Shown here: positions 18,058-27,118 of the stretch, in pieces
Numbering within the stretch: the stretch's first letter is position 1
Layout of the letters: each line of letters opens with the position of its first letter
Notes under the pieces: model-generated
Databases searched by the model: none
Told to the model about the DNA's origin: nothing
The model's input: only the letters and a program-made list of their open reading frames with translations
Assembly: GCA_020849895.1 (NCBI GenBank)
Contig: JADZFN010000036.1
Coordinates: 46,532-110,531, forward strand
Length of the DNA stretch: 64,000 nt
DNA from: Verrucomicrobiia bacterium
GTDB taxonomy: Bacteria > Verrucomicrobiota > Verrucomicrobiia > JABWAM01
Reading direction: 5' to 3'
Made by a program: the position numbers and the translations under genes

Positions 18058-18711
18058 TCACGAAAACAGATGCGCTTCAGTCACTTCCTCCAGCGAATCA
18101 AAAGTCGCATCCGCGAGGCGTCGAATTTCCGCGGCGTCCGCGCTCGGCACCGCGTAGCAGCGCATCCCCGCCGCCTTGGCCGCCTGCGCTCCGGCTAGGC
18201 TGTCTTCGAAGACCAGACAATCCTGGGGCGCGACTCCGAGGCGCGCCGCGGCGGCAAGGAACACGTCGGGCTGCGGCTTTCCGCGCACGACCGACTCGCT
18301 GCTGATCGCCGCCTGCATGCAGGACCGGATCCCGATCCGTTCCAAGGCCGCCTCGATGGCCGGAAGCGGCGATCCGGAAGCCACCGCAAGCGGCAGGCGG
18401 CCGTGAAGCCGCCGCACCAGGCTCACCGCACCGGGCATTGGTGCGAGGCGCCCGGAAAGCCCCGAAAACGCCTCGATCACCGCCGAGCGCATGATTTTTT
18501 GACAGGCCTCCACCGACATCGCGGGCCCCAAGAGGGCGTGGAGGGTTCGCGCAACATCGAACGCGTTCATCCCTTTGCATTGGATTTCCGCTTCGGGCGT
18601 CAACTCCTTTCCCATTGCGCGGCACAACGCCTGTTCCGCCGCTCGCCAGATGGGCGCGGACTGGATGAGCAACTCATCCATGTCGAAGATCACGGCGCGC
18701 GGCGAAGGCAT
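18058..18711 (-). CDS. HAD family sugar-phosphatase-like hydrolase with altered motif I
   Basis: A 217-residue HAD subfamily IA protein resembling hexitol/2-deoxyglucose-6-phosphatases. Motif I reads VIFDMDELLIQSAP: both catalytic Asp residues (DxD) are present but the nearly invariant Gly after them is Glu. Motif II is VASGS, motif III lies in VRGKPQPDVF, and motif IV is CLVFEDSLAGAQAAKAAGM. The ATG at 18711 (MPSPRAVIFDMDE) is the family-like start. The URO-D-like gene ends 14 bases upstream, and the glycosidase starts 51 bases downstream, all on one strand, so a sugar-phosphate substrate is likely (inference). Confidence 0.85.
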   Translation of the reverse strand: MPSPRAVIFDMDELLIQSAPIWRAAEQALCRAMGKELTPEAEIQCKGMNAFDVARTLHALLGPAMSVEACQKIMRSAVIEAFSGLSGRLAPMPGAVSLVRRLHGRLPLAVASGSPLPAIEAALERIGIRSCMQAAISSESVVRGKPQPDVFLAAAARLGVAPQDCLVFEDSLAGAQAAKAAGMRCYAVPSADAAEIRRLADATFDSLEEVTEAHLFS

Positions 18712-18724
18712 GCAGCCGGAAGAT

Positions 18725-19861
18725 CTACAGCCAGCCCGTTTCTCTCGCAAGGAGCCCCACGTAACGGACGTAGTCCGCCCAGGAGACGTCGCTGGGCACT
18801 CCGTGGTCGCAACCGGGGATGAAGCCGCCGCCGCGAATCACAGGACGCAGACGTTCGATCTCCTTGACGATCGTATCGCCGCCCTTGGCCATCGCCCGTT
18901 TGTCCACGCCGCCACGGTAGGCCATCTTGTGGCCGAACCGTCGGCGGAAATCCACGATGTCGTTCAGGGCGGCGACCTCGATCGGATCGCAGACGTTCAC
19001 TCCGGCTTCGATCCAGATCGGGATCAGTTCTCCGATGAATCCGTCCGAATCAATATCGTAGATCGGCACCCGGTGTTTCCTCAGAATCTCCCCCCAGCGC
19101 AGATAGCTCGGGAGGAGGTGCTGGCGGACCATCTTTGGCGAGATCATCGAGAACTGCTTGTAGGCCATGTCTTCGCTGAAGTGGACGAAGTCATAGTCCA
19201 CGTGGCGCAAAACGTTCTCGAGCAGACGCGCCACGTAGTCCTGCCAGAACTGGAGCATGTCGCCGACGAGCTCGGGCTCGTCGTAGAACGCGACGCAAAG
19301 CTGCTCGAACCCCATCCATTCACGGAGCTGCCAGAACGGACCGTGGATGTTGATTCCGATCACCCAATCGCGTCCCTTGAGCCGTCTCCCCCGCTCCGCG
19401 GCGTCGGGCGGCAGCCGCGCAGGATCGTCGGGGTCATAACGCCGCTTCATGTCCTCCCAATCCTTCCAGTTCTCGACCGGGCACTTGATCCATCGCCGCG
19501 TGACGAAATCAATTGCCTGTCGCAGATATTCGACCCCGAATTCCGCGCTGATTTCGCAAACGTTGCCCTTCCAGTCCTGAACAATCTGGGTGTCGCCCTT
19601 CTTCTCGAGCACCTTCTCCTCGAACTGGGGGATCATGCGATGTTCGAGCGAAAACTGCTCGCCGCCCTTCGGCCAGAGAAGCTCGCCGCCGGCCTGGCGG
19701 TAGGCGTATTCATTAATCGCTTCGGGATCCGTAATCTCCTCGGGAAGACCCTCCTTGTGCCAGCGCGTGCGTGTGGACTTGCGCCCCGCACCCGGGTGGA
19801 GCGGAACGCGATCGGGTTGACCGAAAAGGAGTGTTTCACGATAGCTCTCGCGGGGGGTCAT
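18725..19861 (-). CDS. Uroporphyrinogen decarboxylase-like (URO-D superfamily) protein
   Basis: A 378-residue member of the URO-D/methyltransferase superfamily, not a haem enzyme judging by its divergence. The start MTPRESYRETLLFGQPDRVP is typical of this branch; later blocks are YDFVHFSEDMAYKQFSMISP, PIYDIDSDGFIGELIPIWIE and GVNVCDPIEVAA. Cobalamin-dependent methyltransferases share this fold, and stand-alone members beside AraC regulators are frequent in Planctomycetes, Lentisphaerae and Verrucomicrobia. It diverges from the AraC gene at 19963, which probably controls it. Substrate is unknown. Confidence 0.83.
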   Translation of the reverse strand: MTPRESYRETLLFGQPDRVPLHPGAGRKSTRTRWHKEGLPEEITDPEAINEYAYRQAGGELLWPKGGEQFSLEHRMIPQFEEKVLEKKGDTQIVQDWKGNVCEISAEFGVEYLRQAIDFVTRRWIKCPVENWKDWEDMKRRYDPDDPARLPPDAAERGRRLKGRDWVIGINIHGPFWQLREWMGFEQLCVAFYDEPELVGDMLQFWQDYVARLLENVLRHVDYDFVHFSEDMAYKQFSMISPKMVRQHLLPSYLRWGEILRKHRVPIYDIDSDGFIGELIPIWIEAGVNVCDPIEVAALNDIVDFRRRFGHKMAYRGGVDKRAMAKGGDTIVKEIERLRPVIRGGGFIPGCDHGVPSDVSWADYVRYVGLLARETGWL

Positions 19862-19909
19862 GGAAGGAAAGGTTGTTTTTGGAACTTGAGCGACGCCCAT
19901 CATGACAGG

Positions 19910-19921
19910 TATTCGAGAATA
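19910..19921. promoter_or_regulatory. Short dyad in the URO-D-like/AraC divergent promoter
   Basis: TATTC-GA-GAATA is a 5-bp inverted repeat with a two-base centre in the 101-base gap between two divergent genes. Its position suits an operator for the neighbouring AraC-type regulator, though AraC proteins more often bind direct repeats. Weak evidence. Confidence 0.3.
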
Positions 19922-19962
19922 GGCGTCCGTTTCCGGGACAAACCTTCTTACGTTTTTTAGAC

Positions 19963-20700
19963 ATGCGCCTCATCCTTCACGCCGGCCTGAAGCAACAGCC
20001 CTCCGGCTACCGCTTCGCCACCTACGACTACGACCAGCTTCAGGTGATCGTGGTTCAAAACGGCGAACTCGCCGTGGAACTCGAAGGCGATCCCATCCGC
20101 CGCGCGCGGCGCGGGATGGTCCTGCTCCTCCGCCCGGGAAGCCGTTTCCGCCTCGCCTGCCCCCGCCGCGGCTACGACGGCGTGTTCGCCGTGGCGCGCG
20201 CCGCCGAGGAGCGCCCCGGCCCAAGCCGCCTCCTTCCCGCGGGGCGCTCCCTCGCGGTGGTCGCCGGCGAGATGCGCCACGCGATCGAGTCGGGCGCCGC
20301 CGCGCATCCAGGTTTGCTCCACGCTTTCGCGGCGCTGATCCTGCGCCTCGCCGAAGCCGCCGGCGACGCGTCCCTCCCCGCCTCCGAGCCCTGGGCGGAT
20401 CGCGTGGGGCGGCTCCTCAATTTCCATCTCTATTCGTCCACGCCCGTGGCAGAAATCCTCCGAGGGCTGCCGCTCGGCGCGCGCCAAATCCATCGTCATT
20501 ACAAGGCGGCCACCGGCAAAGGCGTGAAGCGCGACCTTCTGGAACGCAAGATCGCCGAGGCGAAAAGGCTTCTGGCCAACCCGACGATCAGCGTCACCGC
20601 GGTCGCCATGGAGCTGGGATTCCCTTCGTCGCAGCATTTCGCCACCTGCTTTCGCGCGATCACCGGGACGACGCCCACCGCCTTCCAAAAAAAACGCTGA
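19963..20700 (+). CDS. AraC family transcriptional regulator
   Basis: A 245-residue regulator. The N-terminal half (1-140) is a cupin-like ligand-sensing domain with YDYDQLQVIVVQNGELAVE and RRGMVLLLRPGSRFRL. The C-terminal 100 residues hold two helix-turn-helix units; LANPTISVTAVAMELGFPSSQHFATCFRAITGTTPTAF is the AraC signature read in two parts. It faces the URO-D-like gene, which heads a minus-strand sugar-related gene run, so it most likely senses a carbohydrate or related compound (inference). Confidence 0.9.
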   Translation: MRLILHAGLKQQPSGYRFATYDYDQLQVIVVQNGELAVELEGDPIRRARRGMVLLLRPGSRFRLACPRRGYDGVFAVARAAEERPGPSRLLPAGRSLAVVAGEMRHAIESGAAAHPGLLHAFAALILRLAEAAGDASLPASEPWADRVGRLLNFHLYSSTPVAEILRGLPLGARQIHRHYKAATGKGVKRDLLERKIAEAKRLLANPTISVTAVAMELGFPSSQHFATCFRAITGTTPTAFQKKR

Positions 20701-20843
20701 TCGCGCGCCTCGTCTTCCTTTTCGAAATCGCTCGCGCGAATTCGCGCCGTCCGGCGACGAACCAAAGGGCGCGCGTTCGGGATCGGGAAGCCTGCGGCCT
20801 TCCTTCTCGAAGGATTGAAACCCTTTCCGCCTTCTGGTAGCGC

Positions 20844-22133
20844 ATGGCGCGCATGAACGTCCTTGTTGTCGGCGGCGGCGGCCGCGAACACGCCCTTGTC
20901 TGGAAGCTCGCCCAGAGCCCGAAAGTCCGCGCCATCTTCTGGAGTCCCGGCAACCCCGCCGCCCCGTGCGATTCCAAGGTGGAGAAGCTCTCTCTGCCGG
21001 CCGAGGACTCCGACGGCCTCGCGCGGTTCGCCGAGGCTCGAAAAGTGGATCTCGCCGTGATCGGCCCCGAAGCGCCGCTCGTTGCCGGTCTCGCCAACGC
21101 CCTCCGCGCGAAGGGATTGAAGGTCTTCGGCCCGGAGCGCGACGGCGCCCGTCTCGAGGGGAGCAAGGTTTTCTCCAAACGCTTTTTTCTCAGACACGGC
21201 ATCCCCACCGGGCGCGCCGAGATGTTTTCGGATTTCGCGTCGGCCCTTGCCTTTGCAAGGAGGCATCCGAAGCCGCTCGTCGTGAAGGCCGACGGACTCG
21301 CCGCCGGCAAAGGAGTCCTTCTTTGCCGCGACGACGCCGAAGCGGAGCGCGCACTCGGCCAGGTGATGCGCGAGAAGGCGTTCGGTGACGCCGGCCGCGA
21401 GGTCCTCGTGGAGGAATGCCTCACGGGGCCTGAAGTCAGCGTGATGGCGATCACCGATGGATTAGATTTTCGCGTCCTCGCAAGCGCGCAGGACCACAAG
21501 CGGGTCTTCGATCGCGACGAGGGGCCGAACACCGGCGGGATGGGCGCCTACTCGCCCGCGCCGGTGTTCACTCCGGAACTCGAGGCGCGCGTTCGAACGG
21601 AGGTTTTCGAACGGACGCTCGTCGGCCTGAAAGTGGAAAAGATTCCGTTTTGCGGCGTCCTCTACGCCGGGATGATGCTCACCCCAAACGGCCCGAAGAT
21701 CCTCGAATACAATTGCCGTTTCGGCGATCCCGAGACCCAGGTCGTGCTCCCGCGTTTGAAAAGCGACCTCGCCGAAGTCCTCCTCGCCGCGTGCGAAGGG
21801 CGGCTCGGCAACGTCGCGCTCGAATGGACTTTCGAAGCCGCCGTCTGCGTCGTCCTCGCGGCCGGCGGTTATCCCGGTGCGTTCCTCAAAGGCGATCCGA
21901 TCTCGGGACTGGATGCCGCCGCGGCAAAGCCGGGCGCCTGCGTCTTTCACGCGGGCACTGCGATTCGAGACAGCCGGACCGTCACCCACGGAGGCCGCGT
22001 GCTTGGTGTCACTGCGCTCGGCCCGACGCTCCGGGAGGCGACGGCCCGTGCCTACGCGGCCGCCGACGCCATCGCGTTCGACAAGAAACACTGCCGCAGA
22101 GACATCGCCGCCCGAGCGCTGGCGGCGGGTTGA
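20844..22133 (+). CDS. purD: Phosphoribosylamine-glycine ligase
   Basis: ATP-grasp enzyme of purine synthesis joining phosphoribosylamine and glycine. Seen: VLVVGGGGREHALVWKLAQS at the N-terminus, VIGPEAPLVAGLANAL, KVFSKRFFLRHGIPTGR, VVKADGLAAGKGVLLC (ATP-grasp Lys), EECLTGPEVSVMAITDG, DEGPNTGGMGAYSPAP, and CRFGDPETQVVLPRL with the metal-binding Asp/Glu. Length 429 is standard. An ATG at 20853 (MNVLVVGG) is an alternative start. purH lies 23 kb away, so purine genes are dispersed. The 143 bases upstream hold no recognisable PRPP- or purine-type riboswitch. Confidence 0.95.
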   Translation: MARMNVLVVGGGGREHALVWKLAQSPKVRAIFWSPGNPAAPCDSKVEKLSLPAEDSDGLARFAEARKVDLAVIGPEAPLVAGLANALRAKGLKVFGPERDGARLEGSKVFSKRFFLRHGIPTGRAEMFSDFASALAFARRHPKPLVVKADGLAAGKGVLLCRDDAEAERALGQVMREKAFGDAGREVLVEECLTGPEVSVMAITDGLDFRVLASAQDHKRVFDRDEGPNTGGMGAYSPAPVFTPELEARVRTEVFERTLVGLKVEKIPFCGVLYAGMMLTPNGPKILEYNCRFGDPETQVVLPRLKSDLAEVLLAACEGRLGNVALEWTFEAAVCVVLAAGGYPGAFLKGDPISGLDAAAAKPGACVFHAGTAIRDSRTVTHGGRVLGVTALGPTLREATARAYAAADAIAFDKKHCRRDIAARALAAG

Positions 22134-22308
22134 TCATCAAAAACGCGGCAAACGGTCACGCTCGGCTCCGTCCCGGAGCTGGAAGTCATCTCGCGCGCCT
22201 CTTCCAACCGCGCGACGGCCGGGGGCTCCGTCGCGCAGCCAAACCGCTTTGTCGGAGGCGCTTTGGAATTCGCTTGCACCTTCGGTCCGGCTGTCGCAAA
22301 TCCCCCGT

Positions 22309-22680
22309 GTGATCCAGGATTACATCGGCATCGGGTTGCTGTTGCTGACGGCGATCGGCTTCTGCGGCGGCGTGCTCCTTTTCTCCGCCCTCACCGCCCA
22401 AAAAGCGCACACGAATCCCGCAAAGGACGAGGCCTACGAATGCGGGTTGCCCGCGGCGATGGCCGAGCCGCGCATCCGCTTCTCCGTGAAGTTCTATCTC
22501 ATCGCCGTGCTTTTCATCCTTTTCGATATCGAGACGGTCTTTCTCTATCCGTGGGCCGTCGTTTTTCGCGACATGATTCAAGGAGGCTGGACGATCTTCG
22601 TCGCGATGCTCTCCTTTCTCGGCATCCTCGCGGCGGCGTTCGTTTACGCGTGGCGCAAGGGCGCCCTCGACGGACGCTGA
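22309..22680 (+). CDS. nuoA: NADH-quinone oxidoreductase subunit A (orphan)
   Basis: Small membrane subunit of respiratory complex I. Three hydrophobic helices are visible, with the conserved loop DEAYECGLPAAMAEPRIRFS after helix 1 and FYLIAVLFILFDIETVFLYPWAV in helix 2, including the conserved acidic residues. I chose the GTG at 22309 (VIQDYIGIG); no in-frame ATG suits the family N-terminus, although the frame stays open upstream. Length 123 is normal. Unusually, no nuoB or other complex I gene follows: the next gene is on the opposite strand. Either nuoA is separated from the main cluster or it is an extra copy. Confidence 0.88.
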   Translation: MIQDYIGIGLLLLTAIGFCGGVLLFSALTAQKAHTNPAKDEAYECGLPAAMAEPRIRFSVKFYLIAVLFILFDIETVFLYPWAVVFRDMIQGGWTIFVAMLSFLGILAAAFVYAWRKGALDGR

Positions 22681-22864
22681 GACATCTCCCGCCGAACCGT
22701 CAGAGACCGGACAAGGCTGGAGCGGATTGAAGGCATTTCACTGCACCACGCTGATGTCAGCTGCGTGTGCCTGAAATGTTCGCGCCTGTAGCCTGACCGG
22801 GTTTGAGTGGACAGGTTGGGGAGTTCGTCGGATCTGTGATGGATGCTGGTGGGAGCCCCAGGAT

Positions 22865-22884
22865 CCCGCGCCGAGGAGCGCGGG
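22865..22884 (-). terminator. GC-rich hairpin just after the UDP-sugar dehydrogenase stop
   Basis: CCCGCGC (22865-22871) and GCGCGGG (22878-22884) form a 7-bp stem with a six-base loop, starting three bases beyond the minus-strand stop at 22887. No T-run follows, so it may end transcription weakly or protect the 3' end. Confidence 0.4.
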
Positions 22885-22886
22885 GC

Positions 22887-24173
22887 TCATGCCTTCCAGA
22901 CCTGGCCCGGCGGGCAGGGGACGTCGGCCATGGCGTTGCGAGTGTCCACGAGAAGCGGGCACCATTCCTGAAGCTGCTTCAGATCGAGACGGGAATGACA
23001 AGTCGTGATCACCGCGACGTCGAACCCCGAAAGGGCGGCCTTTGTCCACGGGATGGAGCGGAGACCGCGCCAGGCCATGTGCTCGCGGGTGGGCGGGACG
23101 ACCGGCACATGCGGATCGTAGTAGGCGATCTCCGCCCCGCGCTCCTTGAGGAGGTCCATCAGGCGGAATGCAGGGGATTCGCGGATGTCGTCCACGTCCG
23201 GTTTATAGGCGAGGCCGATGACGAGGACGCGACGGCCCTTGAGCGCCTTCTCGCGCGCGTTGAGGGCTTCGGCGACGCGGGCGACGACGTATTCCGGCAT
23301 GGCGGTGTTCACCTCGCCGGCGAGCTCGATGAAGCGGGTCGTCACGCCGTATTCGCGCGCCTTCCATGTGAGGTAGAAGGGGTCAATCGGGATGCAGTGG
23401 CCGCCGAGGCCGGGGCCCGGATAAAAGGGCATGAAGCCGAAGGGCTTGGTCTTCGCCGCCTCGATGACTTCCCAGATGTCAATGCCCATGCGGGCGTAGA
23501 CGACCTTGAGCTCGTTGACGAGGGCGATGTTCACGCTCCGGAAGATGTTTTCGAGAAGCTTCGCCGCTTCGGCGACGCGGCAGGAGGAGACCGGCACCAC
23601 CGTGTGCACCGCCCGCCGATAGAGTGCCGCGGCTTTCTCAAGGCAGGCGGGGGTGAAACCGCCGACGATCTTGGGGATCTCCGCCACGCGACTCTTCGGG
23701 TTGCCGGGGTCCTCGCGTTCGGGGGAGAACGCGAGATGGAAGTCCGCGCCCGCTTTCAGGCCGGAGCCTTCTTCAAGGACCTTGCGCAGGTCTTCGTCGG
23801 TCGTGCCGGGAAACGTGGTGGATTCGAGGACGACGAGCATGCCGCGCGCGAGGTGCGACGCCAGGGCGCGTCCCGTGTTGAGCACGAAGGAAAGATCCGG
23901 CTCGCGCTGACGCGTGAGCGGCGTGGGCACACAGATGATCACGGCTTCGGCGTCGCGCACGAGGGAAAAATCGGTCGAGGCGGAGAAACGTCCCGCGGCG
24001 ACCTGCTCGCGGACGTCCGCGGAAGGGATGTGCGCGAGATAGCTTTCTCCGCGGTTGAGGCGGGCCGCCTTCTGGGGATCCACATCGAGCCCGAGGACGG
24101 CGACGTCCGAACGCGCGAACTGGAGGGAGAGCGGGAGGCCGACGTAGCCGAGACCGATGACGGAGATCTTCAT
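22887..24173 (-). CDS. Nucleotide-sugar (UDP-GlcNAc/ManNAc-type) 6-dehydrogenase
   Basis: NAD-dependent dehydrogenase that oxidises a UDP-hexose or UDP-N-acetylhexosamine to the uronic acid for surface polysaccharide. N-terminal Rossmann motif MKISVIGLGYVGLPLSLQFA; ICVPTPL; ESTTFPGTT; FSPEREDPGN; AKLLENIFRSVNIALVNEL (catalytic Lys region); the active-site block PGPGLGGHCIPIDPFYLTWK with the nucleophilic Cys; and YKPDVDDIRESPA. The PERxDPGN and GGHCIPIDP wording points to the WbpA/WecC branch rather than plain UDP-glucose dehydrogenase, but substrate is not certain. Length 428 is typical. Single gene, ending near a hairpin. Confidence 0.92.
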   Translation of the reverse strand: MKISVIGLGYVGLPLSLQFARSDVAVLGLDVDPQKAARLNRGESYLAHIPSADVREQVAAGRFSASTDFSLVRDAEAVIICVPTPLTRQREPDLSFVLNTGRALASHLARGMLVVLESTTFPGTTDEDLRKVLEEGSGLKAGADFHLAFSPEREDPGNPKSRVAEIPKIVGGFTPACLEKAAALYRRAVHTVVPVSSCRVAEAAKLLENIFRSVNIALVNELKVVYARMGIDIWEVIEAAKTKPFGFMPFYPGPGLGGHCIPIDPFYLTWKAREYGVTTRFIELAGEVNTAMPEYVVARVAEALNAREKALKGRRVLVIGLAYKPDVDDIRESPAFRLMDLLKERGAEIAYYDPHVPVVPPTREHMAWRGLRSIPWTKAALSGFDVAVITTCHSRLDLKQLQEWCPLLVDTRNAMADVPCPPGQVWKA

Positions 24174-24311
24174 GCGGGGGAGGAGAAATCCAGAGGAGAC
24201 ACTTCAACGCGGCGCTGGAAGGGAGGCAAGGAAAATGCCTGAAACGAGCGGCTCGCGAGCTCTCCCTTGCCGAAACTGGAGGCACTCTTTGGAAATGGGC
24301 GGAAACCCGTG

Positions 24312-26795
24312 TCAGACCTCGGCGGAGGAGGAGGGGTGCGGAGGAAGATCGTCGAGCCGCAGGAGGATTTCGCGATCTTTGGCGCCTTGGCCCGGGCCGA
24401 TGACGCCGCGTTGCTCCAGGGTGTCCATGATCCGCGCCGCGCGCGTATAGCCAAGGCGCAGGCGTCGCTGGAGCAGCGAGGTGGAGGCGCGGCGTTCCTG
24501 ACGGAACACCTCGATGCATTTCTGCAGCAGTTCCTCCTCTTCCTCGTCAATCTCCTCTTCTTCGCCCTCCACCGAGGACGTTTTGGAAACGGTTTCCGCG
24601 ATCTCTTCGTCCCAGGAGGGCGGCGCCTGCTTCGCGCAATGCTCGACGGCGAGGCGCACCTCGTCGTCGCTCACGAACGCACCCTGCGCGCGGCGGAGTG
24701 TGGCGGAATCGAACGACTTGAACATCATGTCGCCCTTGCCGAGCAGGTTCTCCGCGCCGTTCTCATCGAGGATCACGCGCGAGTCCACCTTCGAGCCGAC
24801 GCGGAACGCGATCTTCGAGGGCAGGTTCGCCTTGATCGTGCCCGTGACGACCTGGGCGCGCGGCGTTTGGGTGGCCACCACGATGTGGATCCCGGCGGCA
24901 CGCGCCTTTTGGGTGATGCGAGTGATGGCGTCCTCCACCTCGACGGGGGCGGTTTGCATCAGGTCGGCCAACTCGTCCACAACGAGGACGAGATAAGGGA
25001 GCTTGTCCGGCATCGGGAGCTCTTCCTTCTGGAAAAGCTCGCCTTGGGCACCGCCCCCGGTGTCATCCGGCGGAGCGGCCTCGGCGTCGTCCTTCGGCGC
25101 CGGCGGCTCGGGCGCCTTCTTCGGTTTCGGTCGGACGTTGTAGGCCCAGATGTTCCGAACGCCGGCGCGGGCGATGATCTTGTAACGACGGTCCATCTCG
25201 CGGAGCGCCCACTTGAGGACGGTGATCACCTTCTTCGGATCGCTGACCACGGGCGAGATGAGGTGCGGCAACTCGTTGTAGACCTGGAGTTCGACCACCT
25301 TGGGGTCCACCAGGAGGAGTCGTAGGTCTTCGGGGCTGAAATGATAGATGAGGCTCGTGAGGATCGCGTTGATGCAGACGGACTTTCCCGCGCCCGTCGA
25401 GCCCGCGATGAGCAGGTGCGGCATCTCGGCGAGGTCGGCGATCAGGGTTTTCCCGTAGACATCCTTGCCCAAGGCGAGCGGAATGCGCGCCTTGGTGGCA
25501 CGAAACTCCTCGCTCTCGAGCAGCTCGCGGACGGTGACGAATGATTTGGAGGCGTTGCCCACCTCGATGCCCACCGTGCCGCGGCCCGCAACCGGGGCGA
25601 GGATGTTCACCCGATCGGCGCGGAGGGCGAGCGTAAGGTTGTTCTGGAGGTTGACGATACGCTCCACGCGCACGCCGGGAGAGGGGACGATCTCGAAGCG
25701 GGTGATCGTGGCGCCCTGAGTGATGTCGCCCATCTGGGCGTCGAGATCGAAATCCTTGAGCGTCTGGATGATGAGCGCGCCCCGCTGGGCGATGAGCTCC
25801 TTGCTGTCGGCGGCGAAGAGCTCCTCGGAGGTGTGCTTGAGGAGGTCCAGTGGCGGGAGATGATACGGGCCGAGCGCGGTCGGGCGCGGCGCGGGCTTGG
25901 GCGGTCTCGATTTCGATTTGGGGATCCGAGACTCCGTCGGCGGAGGTTTGGCCGGCGCAGGCGGTTCGGACGGCGGCGGGGTGGATTCCGTCTCGGAACC
26001 TTCCTGGTTGGGCGTCGGCGCGGGCTTGGGTTCGGACGCCGATTCCGCAGATGCGCCGCGGCGCACCCGCGACTCGTGTGCGCGCCGCGCGGAAGGCTCG
26101 GCGCGCTCGGAAGGATCCGTGATCCGTTCGGCCATCTCCTTTTCCATGTCTCGCAGGCGTTTGCGGCGTTCCTCGAGGTCGTCAATGCGGGCGTCGAGAG
26201 ATTCGCTCATGTCGCCCTTGCGAATCAGTTCGGAACGTCGGAGCTGCTTCCATGCATCCCATCCTTCACGAACCCAGGCTGCGATTTCCGCGGGCTTCAC
26301 CTGAAGCGCAAACCACATGCACGCCGCGCTTCCGATCGCGAAGATGATGACCGCCCCATGCTTGAGGAGGCTCCAGAAAACCTTTTCTCCCACGTAAAGC
26401 CCCACCAGACCGCCGACGCCGAAGAAGTTGTTGTTCAGCTTGGCCCAACTCGTACCGCTCCATCCCAACTGGATCAGGCAGGCCATGCTGAGGGTGAAGC
26501 CGCCGGCCCAGAGGGCGCCCTCTTTGAAACGATAGCCGCGCCACAGCGTCGCGATCCCGAGATGCGCCAGGATTAACGGCAACAGGTTGGCGCTCCAGCC
26601 GATGAATTGATAGAGGCCAAACCCGGTCCACGCGCCCACGACCCCCATCCAGTTGTGCGACGTCGGCGGCGAGTGCAGCAGCGCGACATCGTGCGAATCG
26701 TAGGAGAACAACGCGCAGGCCAGCAAAATGCTGCCGCAGATCGCGATGATCCCCGCCAGATCGCGCGGAAGCGCGCTCATCTCCTTTTTCGCCAT
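24312..26795 (-). CDS. ftsK: DNA translocase FtsK/SpoIIIE
   Basis: Septal DNA pump that moves chromosomes during division. About four N-terminal membrane helices (residues 10-170) are followed by an acidic/proline-rich linker (220-320), then the motor: GPYHLPPLDLLK, TRFEIVPSPGVRVERI, HLLIAGSTGAGKSVCINA (Walker A), LRLLLVDPKVVEL, LPYLVLVVDELADLM (Walker B) and HIVVATQTPR. A 35-residue Pro/Asp-rich insert sits before Walker B. The last 60 residues are the winged-helix gamma domain, ASTSLLQRRLRLGYTRAARI, which reads orienting DNA motifs. Length 827 is normal. It stands alone; the 138 bases downstream hold no gene. Confidence 0.95.
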   Translation of the reverse strand: MAKKEMSALPRDLAGIIAICGSILLACALFSYDSHDVALLHSPPTSHNWMGVVGAWTGFGLYQFIGWSANLLPLILAHLGIATLWRGYRFKEGALWAGGFTLSMACLIQLGWSGTSWAKLNNNFFGVGGLVGLYVGEKVFWSLLKHGAVIIFAIGSAACMWFALQVKPAEIAAWVREGWDAWKQLRRSELIRKGDMSESLDARIDDLEERRKRLRDMEKEMAERITDPSERAEPSARRAHESRVRRGASAESASEPKPAPTPNQEGSETESTPPPSEPPAPAKPPPTESRIPKSKSRPPKPAPRPTALGPYHLPPLDLLKHTSEELFAADSKELIAQRGALIIQTLKDFDLDAQMGDITQGATITRFEIVPSPGVRVERIVNLQNNLTLALRADRVNILAPVAGRGTVGIEVGNASKSFVTVRELLESEEFRATKARIPLALGKDVYGKTLIADLAEMPHLLIAGSTGAGKSVCINAILTSLIYHFSPEDLRLLLVDPKVVELQVYNELPHLISPVVSDPKKVITVLKWALREMDRRYKIIARAGVRNIWAYNVRPKPKKAPEPPAPKDDAEAAPPDDTGGGAQGELFQKEELPMPDKLPYLVLVVDELADLMQTAPVEVEDAITRITQKARAAGIHIVVATQTPRAQVVTGTIKANLPSKIAFRVGSKVDSRVILDENGAENLLGKGDMMFKSFDSATLRRAQGAFVSDDEVRLAVEHCAKQAPPSWDEEIAETVSKTSSVEGEEEEIDEEEEELLQKCIEVFRQERRASTSLLQRRLRLGYTRAARIMDTLEQRGVIGPGQGAKDREILLRLDDLPPHPSSSAEV

Positions 26796-27118
26796 GGTGA
26801 CGGAAGAAGCCTAGCACAGTTCCGGAACTTCCTGCAAGGCAAGAGGTTGCGCTTTGGCAGCGAGGGAAGATCGAAACTGGAGGCTGAAAAATGAGGGATG
26901 AGAAGGAGAGTGTCCCAGTGGCCAAAGGGCCGAGTGGCCGGAGGCGTGGAGAGAGACGGGAAACAGGCGACGAGGGACGAGGGAAAGAAGCCGGAAGCTG
27001 CGGAGGCGGAAGCTCGGAGGCGGAGAGCCTGCGTCCGCACGGGCGATCTCGGAATGGGAGGCTGCTGGGGACGGCAGCCCTCTCATCTGGAGAAGCGAGA
27101 GGGACGGACGGCGAAGGG
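26796..27118. other. Non-coding gap with a strand-asymmetric purine-rich tract
   Basis: No gene is supported in these 323 bases between ftsK and the IscS-like gene. From about 26860 to 27120 the plus strand is strongly biased to A and G, with runs such as GAGGGATGAGAAGGAGAG and GGCGGAAGCTCGGAGGCGG. Open frames here have no family resemblance and biased composition. It must hold the ftsK promoter at its left end (minus strand); the rest may be a decayed low-complexity repeat. Confidence 0.5.
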
